64,000 nt of DNA. Origin: Mortierella sp. BCC40632. Its lineage: Eukaryota > Mortierellomycota > Mortierellomycetes > Mortierellales > Mortierellaceae. A program made the position numbers and the translations under genes. The notes beneath the pieces were generated by a model. That model made no database searches and was not told where the DNA came from. It worked only from the letters and a program-made list of their open reading frames with translations. Positions 11,199 through 25,400 of this stretch are shown in pieces (positions within the stretch are counted from its first letter, which is position 1; the number at the start of each line of letters is the position of its first letter). The stretch is taken from the NCBI GenBank assembly GCA_011634665.1, contig WAEK01000008.1, positions 2,039,501 through 2,103,500 of the forward strand, read 5' to 3'.

Positions 11199-14047
11199 CT
11201 AGACATCGGCCCCACTCCAGACAGCTCGCCGCTGCTCCATCGCAACACCATGTCCAGGGATAATCGACTGTGCTTGAGGTCCAGCAATGAACGGCATACC
11301 GGTCCCTGCCATGGCTCCATAGGGACTCGCTCCGGTCGGATCAAATGCAGCTCCTTCATATCCACCTCCAGCAGTCCGTGAATCTTGCATCGGGTATCCA
11401 TACGAAGATGCAGTCGAGGTCGATGAAGAAGGCGGGGTCTGCAAACCAACTTGTTCTGCACTCATTGGAGCGCCTCCTACACCCATGCCGCCCATGCCGC
11501 CCATGCCCGCTCCAGGCACAGCATAGGATCCTGTAGGATAGGGAAAGTATTCTTCCCGGGGCTCAGACTTGATCATTGGTTGATGGGAAGACACGTTCGT
11601 CTGGAATGGCATGGGTGGGATGTATCCAGAGCCAGCAACCACCGCTGACGTCGCTGCCGAAACTGCAATGGTCGTAGCCGTGGTCGTAGCCGTGGTCGAT
11701 GCCAAGGTCACCGTGGAGGGAACCGTCACTCCATTCTCCTGCTCGTTCTCATAAGACTGCTCCAGTGGGGGCTCCAACCGAGTTTCGAATGGCTGGCCCG
11801 AGCCAGGACCACCCATCAACCGAGGTGTAATCGATCCAAAGCTTTGTTGCCTTTGTTGTGGAAAGTAGGATTGGGCATGGTGATGATGGTGGGCATGTGG
11901 ACCAGATACCACTCCTTGTCCAGCATTCGTCCCTACGCCAGCACTGTTAGCTGAAGCTCGTTCTTGAGGCGATCCTGTGTGTCCATAGGACGAAGAAAAG
12001 GATGCAAACCCAGAAGCAACTGCCGCCGTGGTCGTTGGCGATGAGAAAGCCGATCCATCGTACACTGAAGAGGGGGAAGAAAGCGAGGATGCATCGACCC
12101 AAGTGCCAGCGCCAGCAGCCACAGAAGCATTCCCTCCCTGGTGAGCATAGGGTGAAAAGAACCCATGAGGGGTTCCAGTGGTTGGGCTATGATAGTCACC
12201 GCTGCCTACTGGGGACAGCGGTGAGAGAGGTCCTGGTCCAGCCGCGACCGCTCCTTTGATCGCCAGTCCAAGCGAGGCCATGTCGACAGTCATGCCTGCG
12301 CCAGCGCTGAGGCTGTGGCTTCGACTATGCGTCGCCGGGTAAGGGCTAAAGTAGGAATGGCCATGTTGGCTTGCGGACGAGAGTCGTCGTTCGCCTAACG
12401 AAGTGCCTCCATTAACTCCGGAAACATTCACGCCTCCAATTGTGGGCGATGTTGGTCCTCCACCCAACAATATAGAATCCCGCTCAGGGGTGTCTACGTA
12501 ATGACCGGGGCTTCGGCCTCGGACCACCAATGGATCAGAAGCCGAAGAGGCGACCAAGATTGTCCTTCCATCTTCGAGATGCGCAAACAGGTCCACTAGA
12601 AGCGTGTAGAATTGCTGGGCCGCTCGACGCTTTCCATTGTTGGCAGTTGCTGTCTTGAACTGAACTCGTTCAAAAGTCGCCACGGACTGAGTGTTCACTT
12701 CGCCAGCAAGTGTTAGTGATCCTCCACCAAGGACAGGTCGAGGAACAGGAACTATCTGCGGACCCTTGTCACGCTTGGGTGTATGCTGGATCAGCTCGAT
12801 CTTCTTTTCTGAGCTTGCAATTCTGGATCCAATACAAATCGAGAAATGGGTGACCACCGCCATCTGGGTCTTTGTTGGTGTGTTATTGACAGCAGATGAA
12901 GTCTCATTCCCTTTGTTGTTACAGTCACTGTTTCCTCCAGTAGGACCCGTGTTGTTGTCGTTTAGTTGAAGCCCACTCAAGGTGCCAGCCATCGAGTTTG
13001 CATCCACGCGCTGTGTATCGGACGACTCTTGGTCCACGGGGCCTTGGTCGGGAATCTCGACCAGGCAGGGCACCTCGGATTCGCGTCCATGATCAAAGCC
13101 CAAAATGTTGAAGGCGGTGCTGACCTGAAAGTAGTTGCGACGATAACATGTCCAGACCTTGTTGGCCGTGAAGAATCCGCGGTCTATCCTAGCCATAACG
13201 CGAACCTTATACCTTGTAGTCAAAAGGGAGAATGGAGTGGACGAGGAGAGGAAAAGGAAGGTTAGCACATGATGTCGCGACTGTTTTCCTCTTTTTTTTT
13301 TTTTTTTTTATGCCGTCTTCCCCTTGCTAGCCCAACCACATTCTCCGTCATTGTGCAGCCTATCTGTAACACCGATCTGAAGTTTGCCCTGTTGCTGCCC
13401 GCACGATAGCCCTATTTGGGCTATCGAGTTGGATCCCTCGCCCACTCTTTTTTTGCTAGTGGTATTTTGCTGTTTCTGCAAAACATTGATGCAGTACGCA
13501 ATACGTAAAAAGAAAGAAAGAAAGAAAAAGCGACCCACGAGAGAGAGAGAGAGACAGAAATATGTACATACAAAAGGGCGGTCATGCCTTCCTCTTCCTC
13601 CTTTCATGACCACATGTAAAAGATCCCTTCTATGGTTTCTTCCCCGATCTAGGACCAAAATGTAGAAAAGAAAAGAAAAGAAAACTCTATCATACTACCA
13701 CCACCCCCCAACTTACTGCTGTGTCCTGGTCATGTTGTACATGTTGTGATACTGGGTTGTATTTGAGAAAAAGGGTCCATCTTCAAGTGTCGCCAGGGAT
13801 CCTGCTCGGCGAGATCGCACCACAGTTGTCGGCATGCTCGAACCGGCAATCGAGTTGCGGTGGTGGATGATCGGTCCTTCAGGACTGTGGCTAACAAAAA
13901 AGTAGGCCATAATCCAACCGAGGGAGAGATAGAGAGGTAGAGAGACGGAAAGGGAAATAGAAAGAAGGGAGAGAGAGAGGAGACGAGTGAGTGAGTGATT
14001 GAGTTCAAAGAGAGCGAGCAAAAGAGAAGAGAAATGAGGATATAGAA

Positions 14048-14089
<42 letters not shown>

Positions 14090-15994
14090 AAAGAGGGAGA
14101 GAAGGAAAGAGAGAGAAGGAAAGAGAGAGAAAGAGAGAGTAAAAAAAAAGAATGGACGGAGAAGAAAGGCAGGGGCGGGAATAGACATCTCTTTTAGCTT
14201 CTGTCGTTTTTCTTTTTTTTTTTTTTTTTTTTTGATAAGATTCATGGAAGTTTTTGCTACGCTCTCTCGTTCTCCCAAGAGAGGACAATGAACGACTCGG
14301 CAACAAAAAAAAAAAACAATATAAAAAATTGAGAGGAAGAGATGGATGGACTTTCTCACTTATCCATGGGCAAGGGAAAAAATAAAAAAATAAAAAAAAA
14401 TAAAGAGAGAGAGAGAGAGAGAGAGATGTCCGTTCGTACAGGTGGTCCACATTGCATGCATACATAGGAAAGGATACTTACGCATAGGGTTGAAAAAACG
14501 ATGCCGGAGAAGACATGGGAGGAGATTCATATGAAGGATGCTGCTCTCCTTGTGGGAAAGCCGAAAAGCCGTATTGGACATGCTCGTCCTGGTCCGCTCT
14601 ACACCAAAAAATAGAATCAAAGCATTCTTGTGAGTAGTCAAGCGATCGAGTGATGAACAGGCGAATTGCAGGGGAGAGGGAGGAAAGAAACAAAAGAGAG
14701 CAGGAAAGAGGACCAAGGGGAAAGAGGACCGCGAACGGACCGAGAGGAAAGAAAGAAAGAAAGATTGATAGAGAGCAATCGTTGACCGGTCCAACTGCCG
14801 CTAACAGCACGACAGACTGTGCGTCGCCGATCAATTCGTGATGCATTGGGCACGACAAAAGTGGTCCGGAACGCGGGAAATCGTCTCGTACCTGGAGATG
14901 AGCTGCATTGGATGCTGGCCCACTGGGGAGCTTAGCCCCGGCGAGTAAGGGCCCATTGGGTACCCCTGTGCAAAGCGTGGATCTTGATCGGCCTCCTGTC
15001 TAATTCTTATGGAAAGAATAGAGAGAACACATGACAATTGAATTGAAAGTTTTCGAGGGTTAGTGAGTGTGATCAAGCATTTGTGTGCGTGTGTGAGAGA
15101 GTGAGAGTGAGAGAGTCAGAGAGGCACAGAAAGGTTTGTTATTCTCGGCTGTCCATTGACCCTCCCGTTGATTGTTTTCCGACCCCGCTCCTCAACTTCC
15201 TCTTCCTTTCTTACTTCCTCACCCCACCCACAGTCCTCACTGTCACTTTGTCTCTGCTGGTGACTGTATCCGCCAAGGCTCAGCGAGACTAAAATAAGGT
15301 AGTACTGGTGTGAGAGTGTGTGCGAGAGCACTGACCAGGGCAAGAGAAACGTCCACTCTCTCTGTTCCGTGAGAGCATAAATGGGGACGAGTATGAGAGA
15401 GAAAGAGAGCGAGTGAGAGTAGACGAGGGTATAAACGAAAAAAAAAGTGTATGTGTATAAATGCGTGCGTGTGTGTGTTTGTGTGTGTTTGCTTTGCGTG
15501 TGAAAGAGGCAGAATAGATATCCAGCCCCCGACAGAACAAACAAAAAACAAAAGAAGCCCAACAGGACGACTGCCATCCGTCGTCCGCCGCTTCTATCGC
15601 GCTCGCACTTTCCCCGCCTTTGGGCAGCCCAAAGGCTCATTCCTGTTCCTGACACTAGAAACCAAGAGAAAGAGAAAGAGAGATACCCATCATGTTGTCG
15701 AAGGAGTTGACGACTCCTTGCTCTTGTCATCTCATTCTAGTTGTGCCAAACAACTGGATTGGTATCGACTTGTTCCGATAACCACGCAAACCCTCCATCC
15801 CTTCATCTACCCCCGCCTAAACAACTGCGAAGACAGTCATGGAGTTGAGCATGTCATGCAATGTTTCGTCCATCCGCCGCCCTTTTCCATTTTTTTTTTT
15901 TTTTTTTTTTTTTTCCTCAAAGAACTCAGAGAAGCGGAAGCACTGAGCTTGAAGCACTCTCCTGTTATCGGCCATGGGCCTGCTTATTCCCTTG

Positions 15995-16034
<40 letters not shown>

Positions 16035-17352
16035 CCTCCTCTTCTCCCTCCATGTCCTGCACTGTTCTGCTGTGCTGGTCGCCAAGCCGTGTGACTACAT
16101 GAAAAAAATTAAAATAGGGTTCGACGCAGGCCTCACTCTCGCATCAAACAAGAGAAAGAGAATGGGCGAGAAAGGATAGAGGCAACAGCCAAAGGGTAGA
16201 GAGATAGGTTGGTTGGGAAAACGAGAGCGAACCAAGAGCGACAAGAGCGTGCGCCTGTTTCTCTATCTCTCTTCTCTCTCACACTCTCATACTCTCATAT
16301 TCTAGGTATGGTTGCATTGCTTGCGATGGTTGCATTGCTTTTGTCTGGCTTCTGAGTGATTTCTGACACCTCACACACACCACTTCCTCCTCCTCCTCCT
16401 CCCCTCCTACTCTCATTCTCCACCTTCCACCCTCCTCCTGCAGCACGAAGGACGAGCAGTGCGTGAGCATTGACATGAGAAAGAAACGATGCCAGACAGA
16501 GGATAAATGCAATTAAAAAAGCGGAGCAGGCAGCAGGCGCAACTCCCACTGACGCATAGAGATGAACGACCCAACTAGAACACATGAAGAACAAACCATA
16601 AACAAACAGAAAAAACACATACACACACACACACACATATACCGACACGCACACACCCACATATATTCACACATACCCTTTTTTTCCTTCTCTCTCACTT
16701 TCACTCACCAACCCACGCTCTTGCTAGCGTTCGCCTGTCACCCTTTCATCAATTGAAATAAGAAGAAAAGAAAAAAAAAAAAAAAAAAAAAAAAGTGAAC
16801 TTACTCAGTCATAGTTCCTGGCGCAGGAATAGCAAGACCAGTCAGAGCAGGTGGTGGACCGGAACGTGTCATGGAATCGACATATGCCTGAGAGCCAACG
16901 GTTCCGTCTTGAGCAAGAGATTGCTGTTGAGAATGCCGAGATTGTTGCTGTTGTTGCTGCTGAGGCTGTAATGGGTGCAACGACAGTTGCATGGACTGGA
17001 GTGGGTAGACAAGTGGGTGTGGACCTATAGAGGTAGGGGAGGACACGGACGCAACAGACACGGGATACGATGCATACGATACGGGCTCTAGATGGTGCGG
17101 AGGATGATGGGAATGCTGTTGTTGTTGTTGTTGTTGATGATGGTGTTGTTGTTGTTGTTGATGGTGATGATGATGATGATGGAGCGGGTACTGTTGTCGT
17201 TCGTTTGACTCACTGCCAAAGTCGCTCGTCGTAGGGTGGATAACCGAGGAGGCTGTTGAATCTCCAGGATCGCTCGCAGTTGTATCCGGAGAGGATGCGA
17301 TGGGAGAGGCCGATGTGGAGCTTGTCATCGCGGAGAACGTCGCAATCGTCAT
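11199..17352 (-). CDS. NDT80/PhoG-domain transcription factor with His/Gln-rich N-terminus
   Basis: Exons (descending) are 17352-16805, 14999-14892, 14598-14482, 13890-13717 and 13212-11199, giving about 986 residues. Donors and acceptors keep the frame across all four introns. Residues 1-182 are Ser/Thr-rich with long His and Gln tracts. The DNA-binding region begins near residue 317 with YKVRVMARIDRGFF, then WTCYRRNYFQVSTAFN, and further on ATANNGKRRAAQQFY followed by LLVDLFAHLED. These are the signature blocks of the Ndt80 immunoglobulin-fold DNA-binding domain (family knowledge: meiotic Ndt80, Vib-1, XprG/PhoG regulators of sporulation, heterokaryon incompatibility, proteases or nutrient stress). 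The last ~450 residues are Ser/Gly/Pro/His-rich and probably disordered activation sequence. An acceptor-like TCTAG abuts the chosen ATG, so a 5'-leader intron or an extra 5' exon may exist. Intron 1 is about 1.8 kb and could hide a small exon. The target genes cannot be told from sequence. Confidence 0.85.
15997..16033. repeat. GT dinucleotide microsatellite
   Basis: An uninterrupted GT repeat in the first intron of the NDT80-like gene. Confidence 0.95.
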
Positions 17353-20009
17353 CTAGACAAGAAAAAAAAAAAAAAAAAGATGTCAGCAAAAGGAGCGTTA
17401 GGATGATGATGAAAGAAAAGGGGATCACCCCCCCTCCCATGTAGTGTGGTTAGGCTGAGAGTGACCACTGCTATCGCTGGCGTTTGCTGTTGCTAGTGCT
17501 AACGGAGTGGATGACTGACTATTGCCATGTGCGGATGAGCAACAGTGAATCTTTATGGTGTGGTTGTGCAGATATCTATGCGGGTCAACGCATCGTTGGC
17601 TTGATTACTTTTTTTTTTTTTTTTTGCGCCAAGGAACAGTACGCTTGGCAGACAAAAGAATGAAAATGGGAAGAATGACAGTCTACGGGGATGCAGAGCA
17701 AGCGGAAAGAAAGGACGTGTTGCGATGGTGATGAGACGGCAATAGAGTAAACTCTGTGCGGGCGACCCAGAGAGAGAGAGAGAGATTACAAGAAGACGAC
17801 TGAAAGATCGCGTTCAGGGAGAGAAGGAAAACAATAGAGAGCGGGGCAAAACAAGAAAAGTAGCGAACGGGAAGAGAAGAAGCTTAAAAAAAAACTCCCC
17901 ATGGAAGGAAAGAATTCGAATGTGCCTAACACAACCAAAGAGAGCGGCCTAAAACAGAAGCAAGACCCTCCCCCAGAGCTATGACACTGGACAAGGAAAG
18001 GGGTTGTCTGTCCAGGCAAGCAGTGGCGGAGAAGGCGTTTTTGACAAAAAAAAAAAAAAAAAAAAAGTCATCAAAAGCCGACAAAAAAAAAAAACGGAGC
18101 CGTGGCACCACAGCTGTGCAGCACTAGTCCCACTTCAAGTTTCTCCCCCTTCACTTCCCCTGAATGATGGCATGGAAAACTAAAAAGAAAGAACGAGGGA
18201 GGTTGTGAGGATGTAACCGACAGGAGGATGGCGCACAGAAGTTGCCTGTGGACCTCCTGTGCACGGTGGACAAGTGTTGTAAACACACTAAACCCAGGCG
18301 AGTGGAGCGAGATGATCGACGTGCCAGGCGACGATGGAGCGATGGCTTGTGATGGACAGATGCGCAGGTCAGGCCGGTTTGGCCTCGGTGTGCCTGGAGT
18401 CGAACCAGCTCATGCAGCCACACGCTTTGTTCATTGCCTCGAAAGATGAAGGCGTTCCGAGATGAAGGGGTGTGGGAGATGCTGGAAAAAAAAAGGGAAA
18501 AAAAGAGACAGAGAATGCAAAGTGCGATGCGCTGTCTGGCCCATGGCATGCATATGGAACTAACAACGTACGGAGTGGCGAAGGAAGAAGAGGAAGAGGA
18601 AGTCAAGAGAGGCGCGTACCAGGCGGGCGTGTCTGGTGTCGAAGAAGACACTCGGGAGGAGGCGTGGAGGAGAGGGGTAGGGGGTGGAGAGGTGAGGGAG
18701 GACAAGGTGGAAGAGTGAAGGGTGAAAGGACGAGAAGGATGAAAAGGATGAAAAGGAAGGAAGGAAGGAAGGAAGGAGGGAAGGAGGGAAGGAAAGGGTA
18801 GGGTACGGATGAGATAGGAGGATGAGGACGAGAGCGAAAGAGAAGAGAGAAAGAGAGAGAAAGTGAAAGAGAGAGAGCAAAGGGTATACAAGAAGAAAAG
18901 AGAGAAAAAAAGCATTGGGCATCCTAGCCCCGCGCGGCCATGGCCCACACCGTATCATTTCATGCCATGCGCGCCCACTTCGCCTCTCTCTTTCTCTCTT
19001 TCTCTTTCTCTCTTCTCTTCCCCCCACGCTTCTCCGCCCCGAAGCTCGTCCACATTTCCCAGCACCAGTCTCGTGCCTGTTACGCCCGCCCGTCCCTTGG
19101 ACTCTCTCTCCTCTCACCATCAGCACCCATCATCCTCATCGTCGTCATCTCTCTCCGTGTGTGTTTGTGTTTGGTGGGATATAACGTCCGGATGTCCCGT
19201 GCCCGACCTGCATTGATCACATCAACTTGTCATCACTCCTCTGGTGCCCCAGTGTCGATCTTCTGTGTCCCGTGCCTTGGGAAGGGGAGGGGGGATCTTC
19301 ACTCGTTTGCGCTTCCTCCTTTCTGCTTGCCCATTTTCTCTTCAAGGGCTTGTTGTGCCTGTGCCTGAGAGTGATGAGGAACGAGGCAGAGGCTCAGGCC
19401 TGGAATTTAAGCTTCGACCAGTTTTGCCACTGAGCTCGCAGCTCGAGTGATGACTGGGCCGTAAATCAGCACTTCCCCGCGCCCAGAGAAGAGGAGAGAG
19501 AGAGAGAGAAAAAGAGTTCTTTGCGCGAGTGGCGGGTATGAGCGTAGTCATAAAAGGTACTTTCTCTTCGGACGCGGGGCCTCCGGATGGACGGACTGGC
19601 GCCCAAATGAGCATTGCCGTTGCGATATGAGGAAGGAAAAAAAAAAGAAGAGAGGAAGAGAGAGAGAGAAGAGAGCAGAGGAAACAGCGCGACCTTTTCC
19701 TGCGGTATTTCGACAGGTTGATCGCCACTGCTCTAAACGCATGCACACGCACACGCCCACGCACATGCACGGCGCTGTTGCCAGTCTGCGATAGTTGGCC
19801 ATGGACACGCTCCATTTTGCCGCAAAGTCCAGCGCCCTAGTGTGCGCGCACACACATGGCTCACTGTGGTTAATCCCTCTTGCTCGTCTTTTCCACTGTC
19901 TGGCTCTCTGGCTCCGTCCTTTGCCCTCGGCCTATTTCCTCGTCTGAGCTGTCTGTGTGTCTTCATTGTCCGACTGGTCTCCAACTCGTCGACTCAACCC
20001 TGTTGCGGG

Positions 20010-20012
<3 letters not shown>

Positions 20013-20061
<49 letters not shown>
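20013..20061. repeat. GA dinucleotide microsatellite
   Basis: An uninterrupted GA run followed by poly(A), in the 10-kb intergenic region. Confidence 0.95.
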
Positions 20062-20065
<4 letters not shown>

Positions 20066-21154
20066 AAAAAGAAAGAATGAAAAAAAAGAATAAAAGAATA
20101 GGCTTTACCTTCAACTCTTTTTTGCGTCGTACGGGTCTTTTGCCGAGGCAGTGCAGGGCCGGATATGACCCGAAGGGTGGGTGAGTGGGTGGTGGTCTAC
20201 CCCAGGACAAAAGTAGAGAAGCTCGAGGGGGAAGTGGGCGAGGATAGAAAAAAAGAAACAAAGAGAGAGAGAGAGAGAATGAAAGGGAGAGAAAGTGAGA
20301 GTGAGAGCGCGACAAGAAAGTGAGAGAAAGAGAAAGGAGGAGTGAGCATCGCCGGATAGAGTTTTTTTACTTTTTTTACCCGCTTGATGGGTAAAAGGCT
20401 CACTTTCTTCAGTCGTTCGCCTTCGGCTCTGGCGCTGGCTCTTCTGGCTCTTGCCTTCCTGCTCTGGCTCTAGCACTGGCTCTAGCTTTTTTTTTTTTGT
20501 CGTTGTGTTTGTCGTTGTCGTTGTTGTCGTCTCTTTGTCGTCGTCGGATGCTTCTCGCTCTCTCCCATTGCATATCGCGCTTCTGCAGCCTATCTGATGG
20601 ACCATGTTGTTATGCATCCACCCCGAAGAGGCTCTTTCCGTCCGCGTCTCTTTACTCTTTCTTTTTGTCTACTTTCTTTCTTTGACTTTCTAGTCGCTCC
20701 TTCTTTTCCTCCCCTTGTCCGAGTTAACGAGGTGTAGTCCGCCTATCTGTCTGCGTCAAGATCCCGATCTTTCGATCGCTCTCCACTTCTCGGTCTTCTG
20801 TGTTTACTCATGGAAAAAGAAGCATTCCGCGCTTCTGAACCGAGAGCTGAACGAATGTGGACCGTGTCCTCCGAAGGAAGAGAGGGCGCAAGGCAGGACG
20901 GCCGGACCCAACGAAAATGAGCTCAACGGACAGTGTTGTCAGGTGCAGGGGGAATCAGGACCGTTCGAATCCAAGGGAGAAAGAAAGAGTGAAGGGATAG
21001 CCAGGGTCAGGGTGGAACTGGCTTCTGAGATGGAGAGAGAGAGTGTGTGTGTGATGATCAGAGATAGAAAGAGAGAGAGAGAGAGAGAGCGCGAGAGAGA
21101 TCTTGTCCCATCACTTTCTCCTCTGACCTTGTTTCTCTATTATTTTTTCTTTCA

Positions 21155-21160
<6 letters not shown>

Positions 21161-21216
<56 letters not shown>
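21161..21216. repeat. CT dinucleotide microsatellite
   Basis: An uninterrupted CT run of 56 nt, in the 10-kb intergenic region. Confidence 0.95.
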
Positions 21217-21220
<4 letters not shown>

Positions 21221-22376
21221 GTCTTCTCCTTCTTTTCTTCTTTATCTCTTCTCTCTCTTTCTCACTCACACACACATTTTCTCTCTCAATCACACACACA
21301 CACGCACACACACTCTCTCTTCCTTTCTTTCTAATGTACTGTTGTGGCGATTGCCGCCTTTCATACTGGGCAACTGCATTCCATCGCTTCCCCACGCTCA
21401 CAGAAACATCTCGTTCGGCAAAGATGGATGATAGATACCTGCAGACCGATATAGGAAGCGGATGGGGGAGAGAAATAAAAAAAAAAGGGAGGGAGGGACC
21501 AAAAAAGTCTACCCACACATATACACACACAAAAACACGCATGCATGCATTCCCATTTTTTTTTTTTTTCATGTTCAATCATATATAGGGCTGGTGGTGG
21601 TTTGAAATGCTCAACATACGTCGATATTGTCGCATTGAGCAACGCCCATCATGATACATACCCTTCTTCTTCCTGCAAGAAGGATAATTTTTTGGTGGGT
21701 GCACACAAGACGGCTGTGAGGGTCGATCTCCCACCACCTTGGCTCTAACTACCCCTCGCCTCAGACATGCACACTGCCGCTAATGCCATGATTCCAAGCA
21801 GAAGGTGAGAAAAAAAATTAACAAGCAATCAAGAAAGAATAAAAAAGAGATGATGTGTATTTGTGTGCGTGCTAGAGAGAGAGAAAGAGAGAGAATGTGT
21901 GCGTGTGTGTGTGTTTGTGTCTAGAGAGGGAAAAGGTGAGCGAGAATAGGTAGAAAGAGAGAGAGAGAGAGAGAGAGATGGTGCAAGTCGACACGGAGAG
22001 GAGTGATGATGCTATGGGATCTCGACAACCGTACCAAAAAGTCTTCTATGCATCCCTCCTCTCCTATTGTTTGATCACACGTCAGCAAAGGCATGTATGT
22101 GATGATGCGTGTGCATGGCACCGATGCACAGACACCACGACCAACATGCCACGAACCGTCAAGCATCATTCATGTTATTACCATCTCTCTCTCTTTTTCG
22201 TCTGTTCTTCTTTCGAAAGTGCTCATCTCTTGTGCTGTAGACGATACTCTCCATCTCCTGCTCTGCTTTCTCTCTCTTTTTCTCCCTTTCTCTTTATCGG
22301 ATCATCGTCCTGTCCCTTAGCCCCTTCTCCCACCACTATCCTCACCCCCTCTTGCCCGTCTCGCTTCCTCCACCAA

Positions 22377-22410
<34 letters not shown>

Positions 22411-25400
22411 TTTTCTTGTATATATTTCTTTTCTTTTCTTTTATTCATTGATTTGAACCACATCATAGCAATGCGCCAAAAGATGCATGCAAGGCTCACC
22501 TGGCCCATTGCCTCATTGATCCAAGGAGAGAAAGTGAGCGCGAGTAAAAAAGAGCTTGCCCAAACCTCTTTCTCTCTCCTCCTTCTCTTCCTTCTCCTTC
22601 TCTCTCTCTCTCTCTCTCTCTCGTCTTCGCTATCTCTTTTTTTGCTTTGTTGCACATTTCCTTTGGAGCGTGAGAGTTGGGGCCAATGTTTGCTTTACGC
22701 ATACTACCACCTATTTTTTGTTTTTTGTTTTTGTTGTTGTTTTTTTCCGCGAGATAAAGTATGAGAGAGTACCCATGCGAACATGATGCGGAGGTCAAGA
22801 GTACCAGGATAATAACGAGAAGAGCCTTATACCTTTCTTTTTTTTTTATTATTCGTTTGAATATGTATCTATGTTGGTATGGGAGAGAAGAGGCGCTTTT
22901 GAGCGACGGACCAAAACACGATGAGCGATAGAGACGAGGGTTGGGAAGAAAAAGAGGAATAGGACTAGTTTGCCATCTTGCATGACACCTACTCGCAAAC
23001 ACTCCAGTCTGTCCAGACGCAAAAACATGCACTTGTTCATCTGGCTAGTACTGTGTGTATACACGACCAACTATATCCTGCAGATCGGCTTTTTCTCTTT
23101 CCTCCTCCACTTTCCTCCTTCTCCTTTATCGCTCCTTTGCTTAAACCAAAGACAGTGGTGACTATAAAAAATAATAATCAAAGCGTGCGTGGGGAAGGAA
23201 AAAACAAAAAGGTCAAGGTCAAGGTTGACTCCTCTCTGATAAACTTGCTCTCTTTCTGTTGCGGTTGATTCCTGCAGACTTTCTCTCTCTCTGTTTGCTA
23301 AACCATGGTTGGTTTTGACCGTTGGTGAGGATGACTAAAAAGCTTGTCTGTCCAAGGTTTGCATTTACACAAAGGCGAAGGTGAGAGCATCAGGTGAAAG
23401 TGGTTCCGTAAAAGGCCCTGCCTTCTTTCTTTTTTTCTTCTTGTCCATTTGAACAGTTGCTCTGCAGGTAGACCAAGAGAAGAGAGAAAGAGAGAGCAGA
23501 GTTAATGCTGTCAAGGATCCCATGTCTATGAAAAAAAAAAAAAAAAAAAAAAAAACGAGAAACGAGAAAAGGAAGGGGAGAAGAGCTCAGTCGCATGTGC
23601 GGCAACTAAGTTACTCGCTAGTCCAGAGCAAGGAAGAGCCAAGAAAAAGGCCATTTGCTGCTGATGCTGCTGATTATTGATGCTGTTGCTTCTATTACTT
23701 CTTTGGGGAGGCCCACGCGCTGAATCCGAGGCTGGGTCCTGTTGAACGAGACACAAAAGGCAGGCTGCGATTTGCTGTGGAGGCCTGCTGTGGAGAATGC
23801 GTGAAATGAAAGTGAGACAGGGGATGAGGAACCTGATCATTCTTCCTCTCTCTTCTTTCCTCGGATCTGGATCCCATCAATCCTCCATCAACGAACAGGG
23901 AGAGTCACGGGCACAGGGTAAGGAGAATCTGTTCTCTTGGACGGACCACGGAGTTCCGAACCAGACTGGCATGAGCATCCCACTTCTCCTCCTCTTCCCC
24001 CATGTTGTCGGCGCACTTATCCATTCTTCATCTTCTCTGTATGGGGTGCGCCCTATCTACAAAAGAAGGAATTGACCCTCTTCTGTTCTGTTCTCTCTAT
24101 CTAGGCTCACAAGTGCAGCTTCATATTCTCTCACCTATGGTCCATCATTTGCTCTCTCTCTCTCTCTCTTTTGCCCCACCTCGTCGGACCCATACCCAAA
24201 AGGTCCAACCCCCAGCCTCCAAGGCCCCTTCCGCCGACAACAGCCTGGTTGCTCTACAGTCATAACTGGTTTGTGCGAGATGAAAGAAAGATAGAGAGAG
24301 GATAGACTACTGGAGCTCATCAATAAATGTACATTGAACCCATCCCAGCACGGATGCAAGTCTCTTAGTGCCCACGATATCCCTACACACACAAAGGGGT
24401 GAGAGCTGAGCTCACGAACTCGTGTCAGCCTAATAATTGCGCCTCGCAGATCTCGCTCTCTCTCACTCTCATCCTCTCACCGTTCAAAATGTACATTTTC
24501 CCAGACCCATTCACATCACATCCACTCAGGACGGGCACACCAAAGAGCAGTAAGGTAAGGCCAAAAAAAAAGGTCGAACAGCAGTTCTCCGGAAATTGGG
24601 ACACCCAAATGCACAATACATCGCCCTCGTTTTGTTTGGAGAGAGATAGTGTTCTGACCATATGATTGTTATGGTATCCCTCTTCCTTCCTTTCTTCCTT
24701 CCTCTCACTCTCACTCTCTCCCCGCACAGATCCATGCCATCTGCAACTGGGTTGTGTTGTTGATTATTTTTTTTAGACCAACCAGCCAACCAACTCAAAA
24801 TGTCTTCTCTCCCAGGAAACCGTCTTTATAATCGAAAACAAAAAAGAAGCAAAAAAAAAAAAAAAAAAAATGGACGCATAAATAAATAAATAACAAGATC
24901 TCTCTGCATGTTGTCTTTGTACATGTCTCTATACGTTGATGCTCGGTCCGGTCGCTGACTAAACAAATTACGGAGGATGGATGTGGTCTCTTTCCTCAAA
25001 CTGACAAAGAGAGGAAAAAGAGGATCACCTCCCTTCCCCCCCTCTCATGGATCCTACACTATACAGAAAAAAAAGAGATATAGACTGCGCCATATTGCTC
25101 CATGGCCCGGGATGACAAAAAAAAAAGCGCAAAAGGTGAAGTACTCACCTGCACTGACCAAGGGTTATCGACACACAAGGCTATTTTTTTTATTTTTTTT
25201 ATTTTTTTTTTTTTCCACATACTCCCGAGGCAGGAAAATAAATAATAAAGAAAAAAAAAAAAGTGAGAGGGTTTTGGAAACTCGCAGGATTGCTCCGCAA
25301 TCTAATAAAGTTAATGCAATACTCTCTAGTTGCAATACAACAGAGAAAATGAAAGGAAGGAGAGGGAGGATGGAGAGGAGTTAGAGGAGGAGGATCAATC

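Noticed and set aside
13713..14465. 250-residue minus-strand ORF
   Set aside because: Only its last ~58 codons (13717-13890) are an exon of the NDT80-like gene. The rest is intronic CT repeat.
18151..18948. 265-residue minus-strand ORF rich in Ser/Leu/Phe
   Set aside because: The translation comes from GA/CT tracts and contains no domain. No splice-consistent partners were seen.
20955..20975. tRNA B-box-like GTTCGAATCC
   Set aside because: No A-box at the right distance and no cloverleaf could be formed around it.
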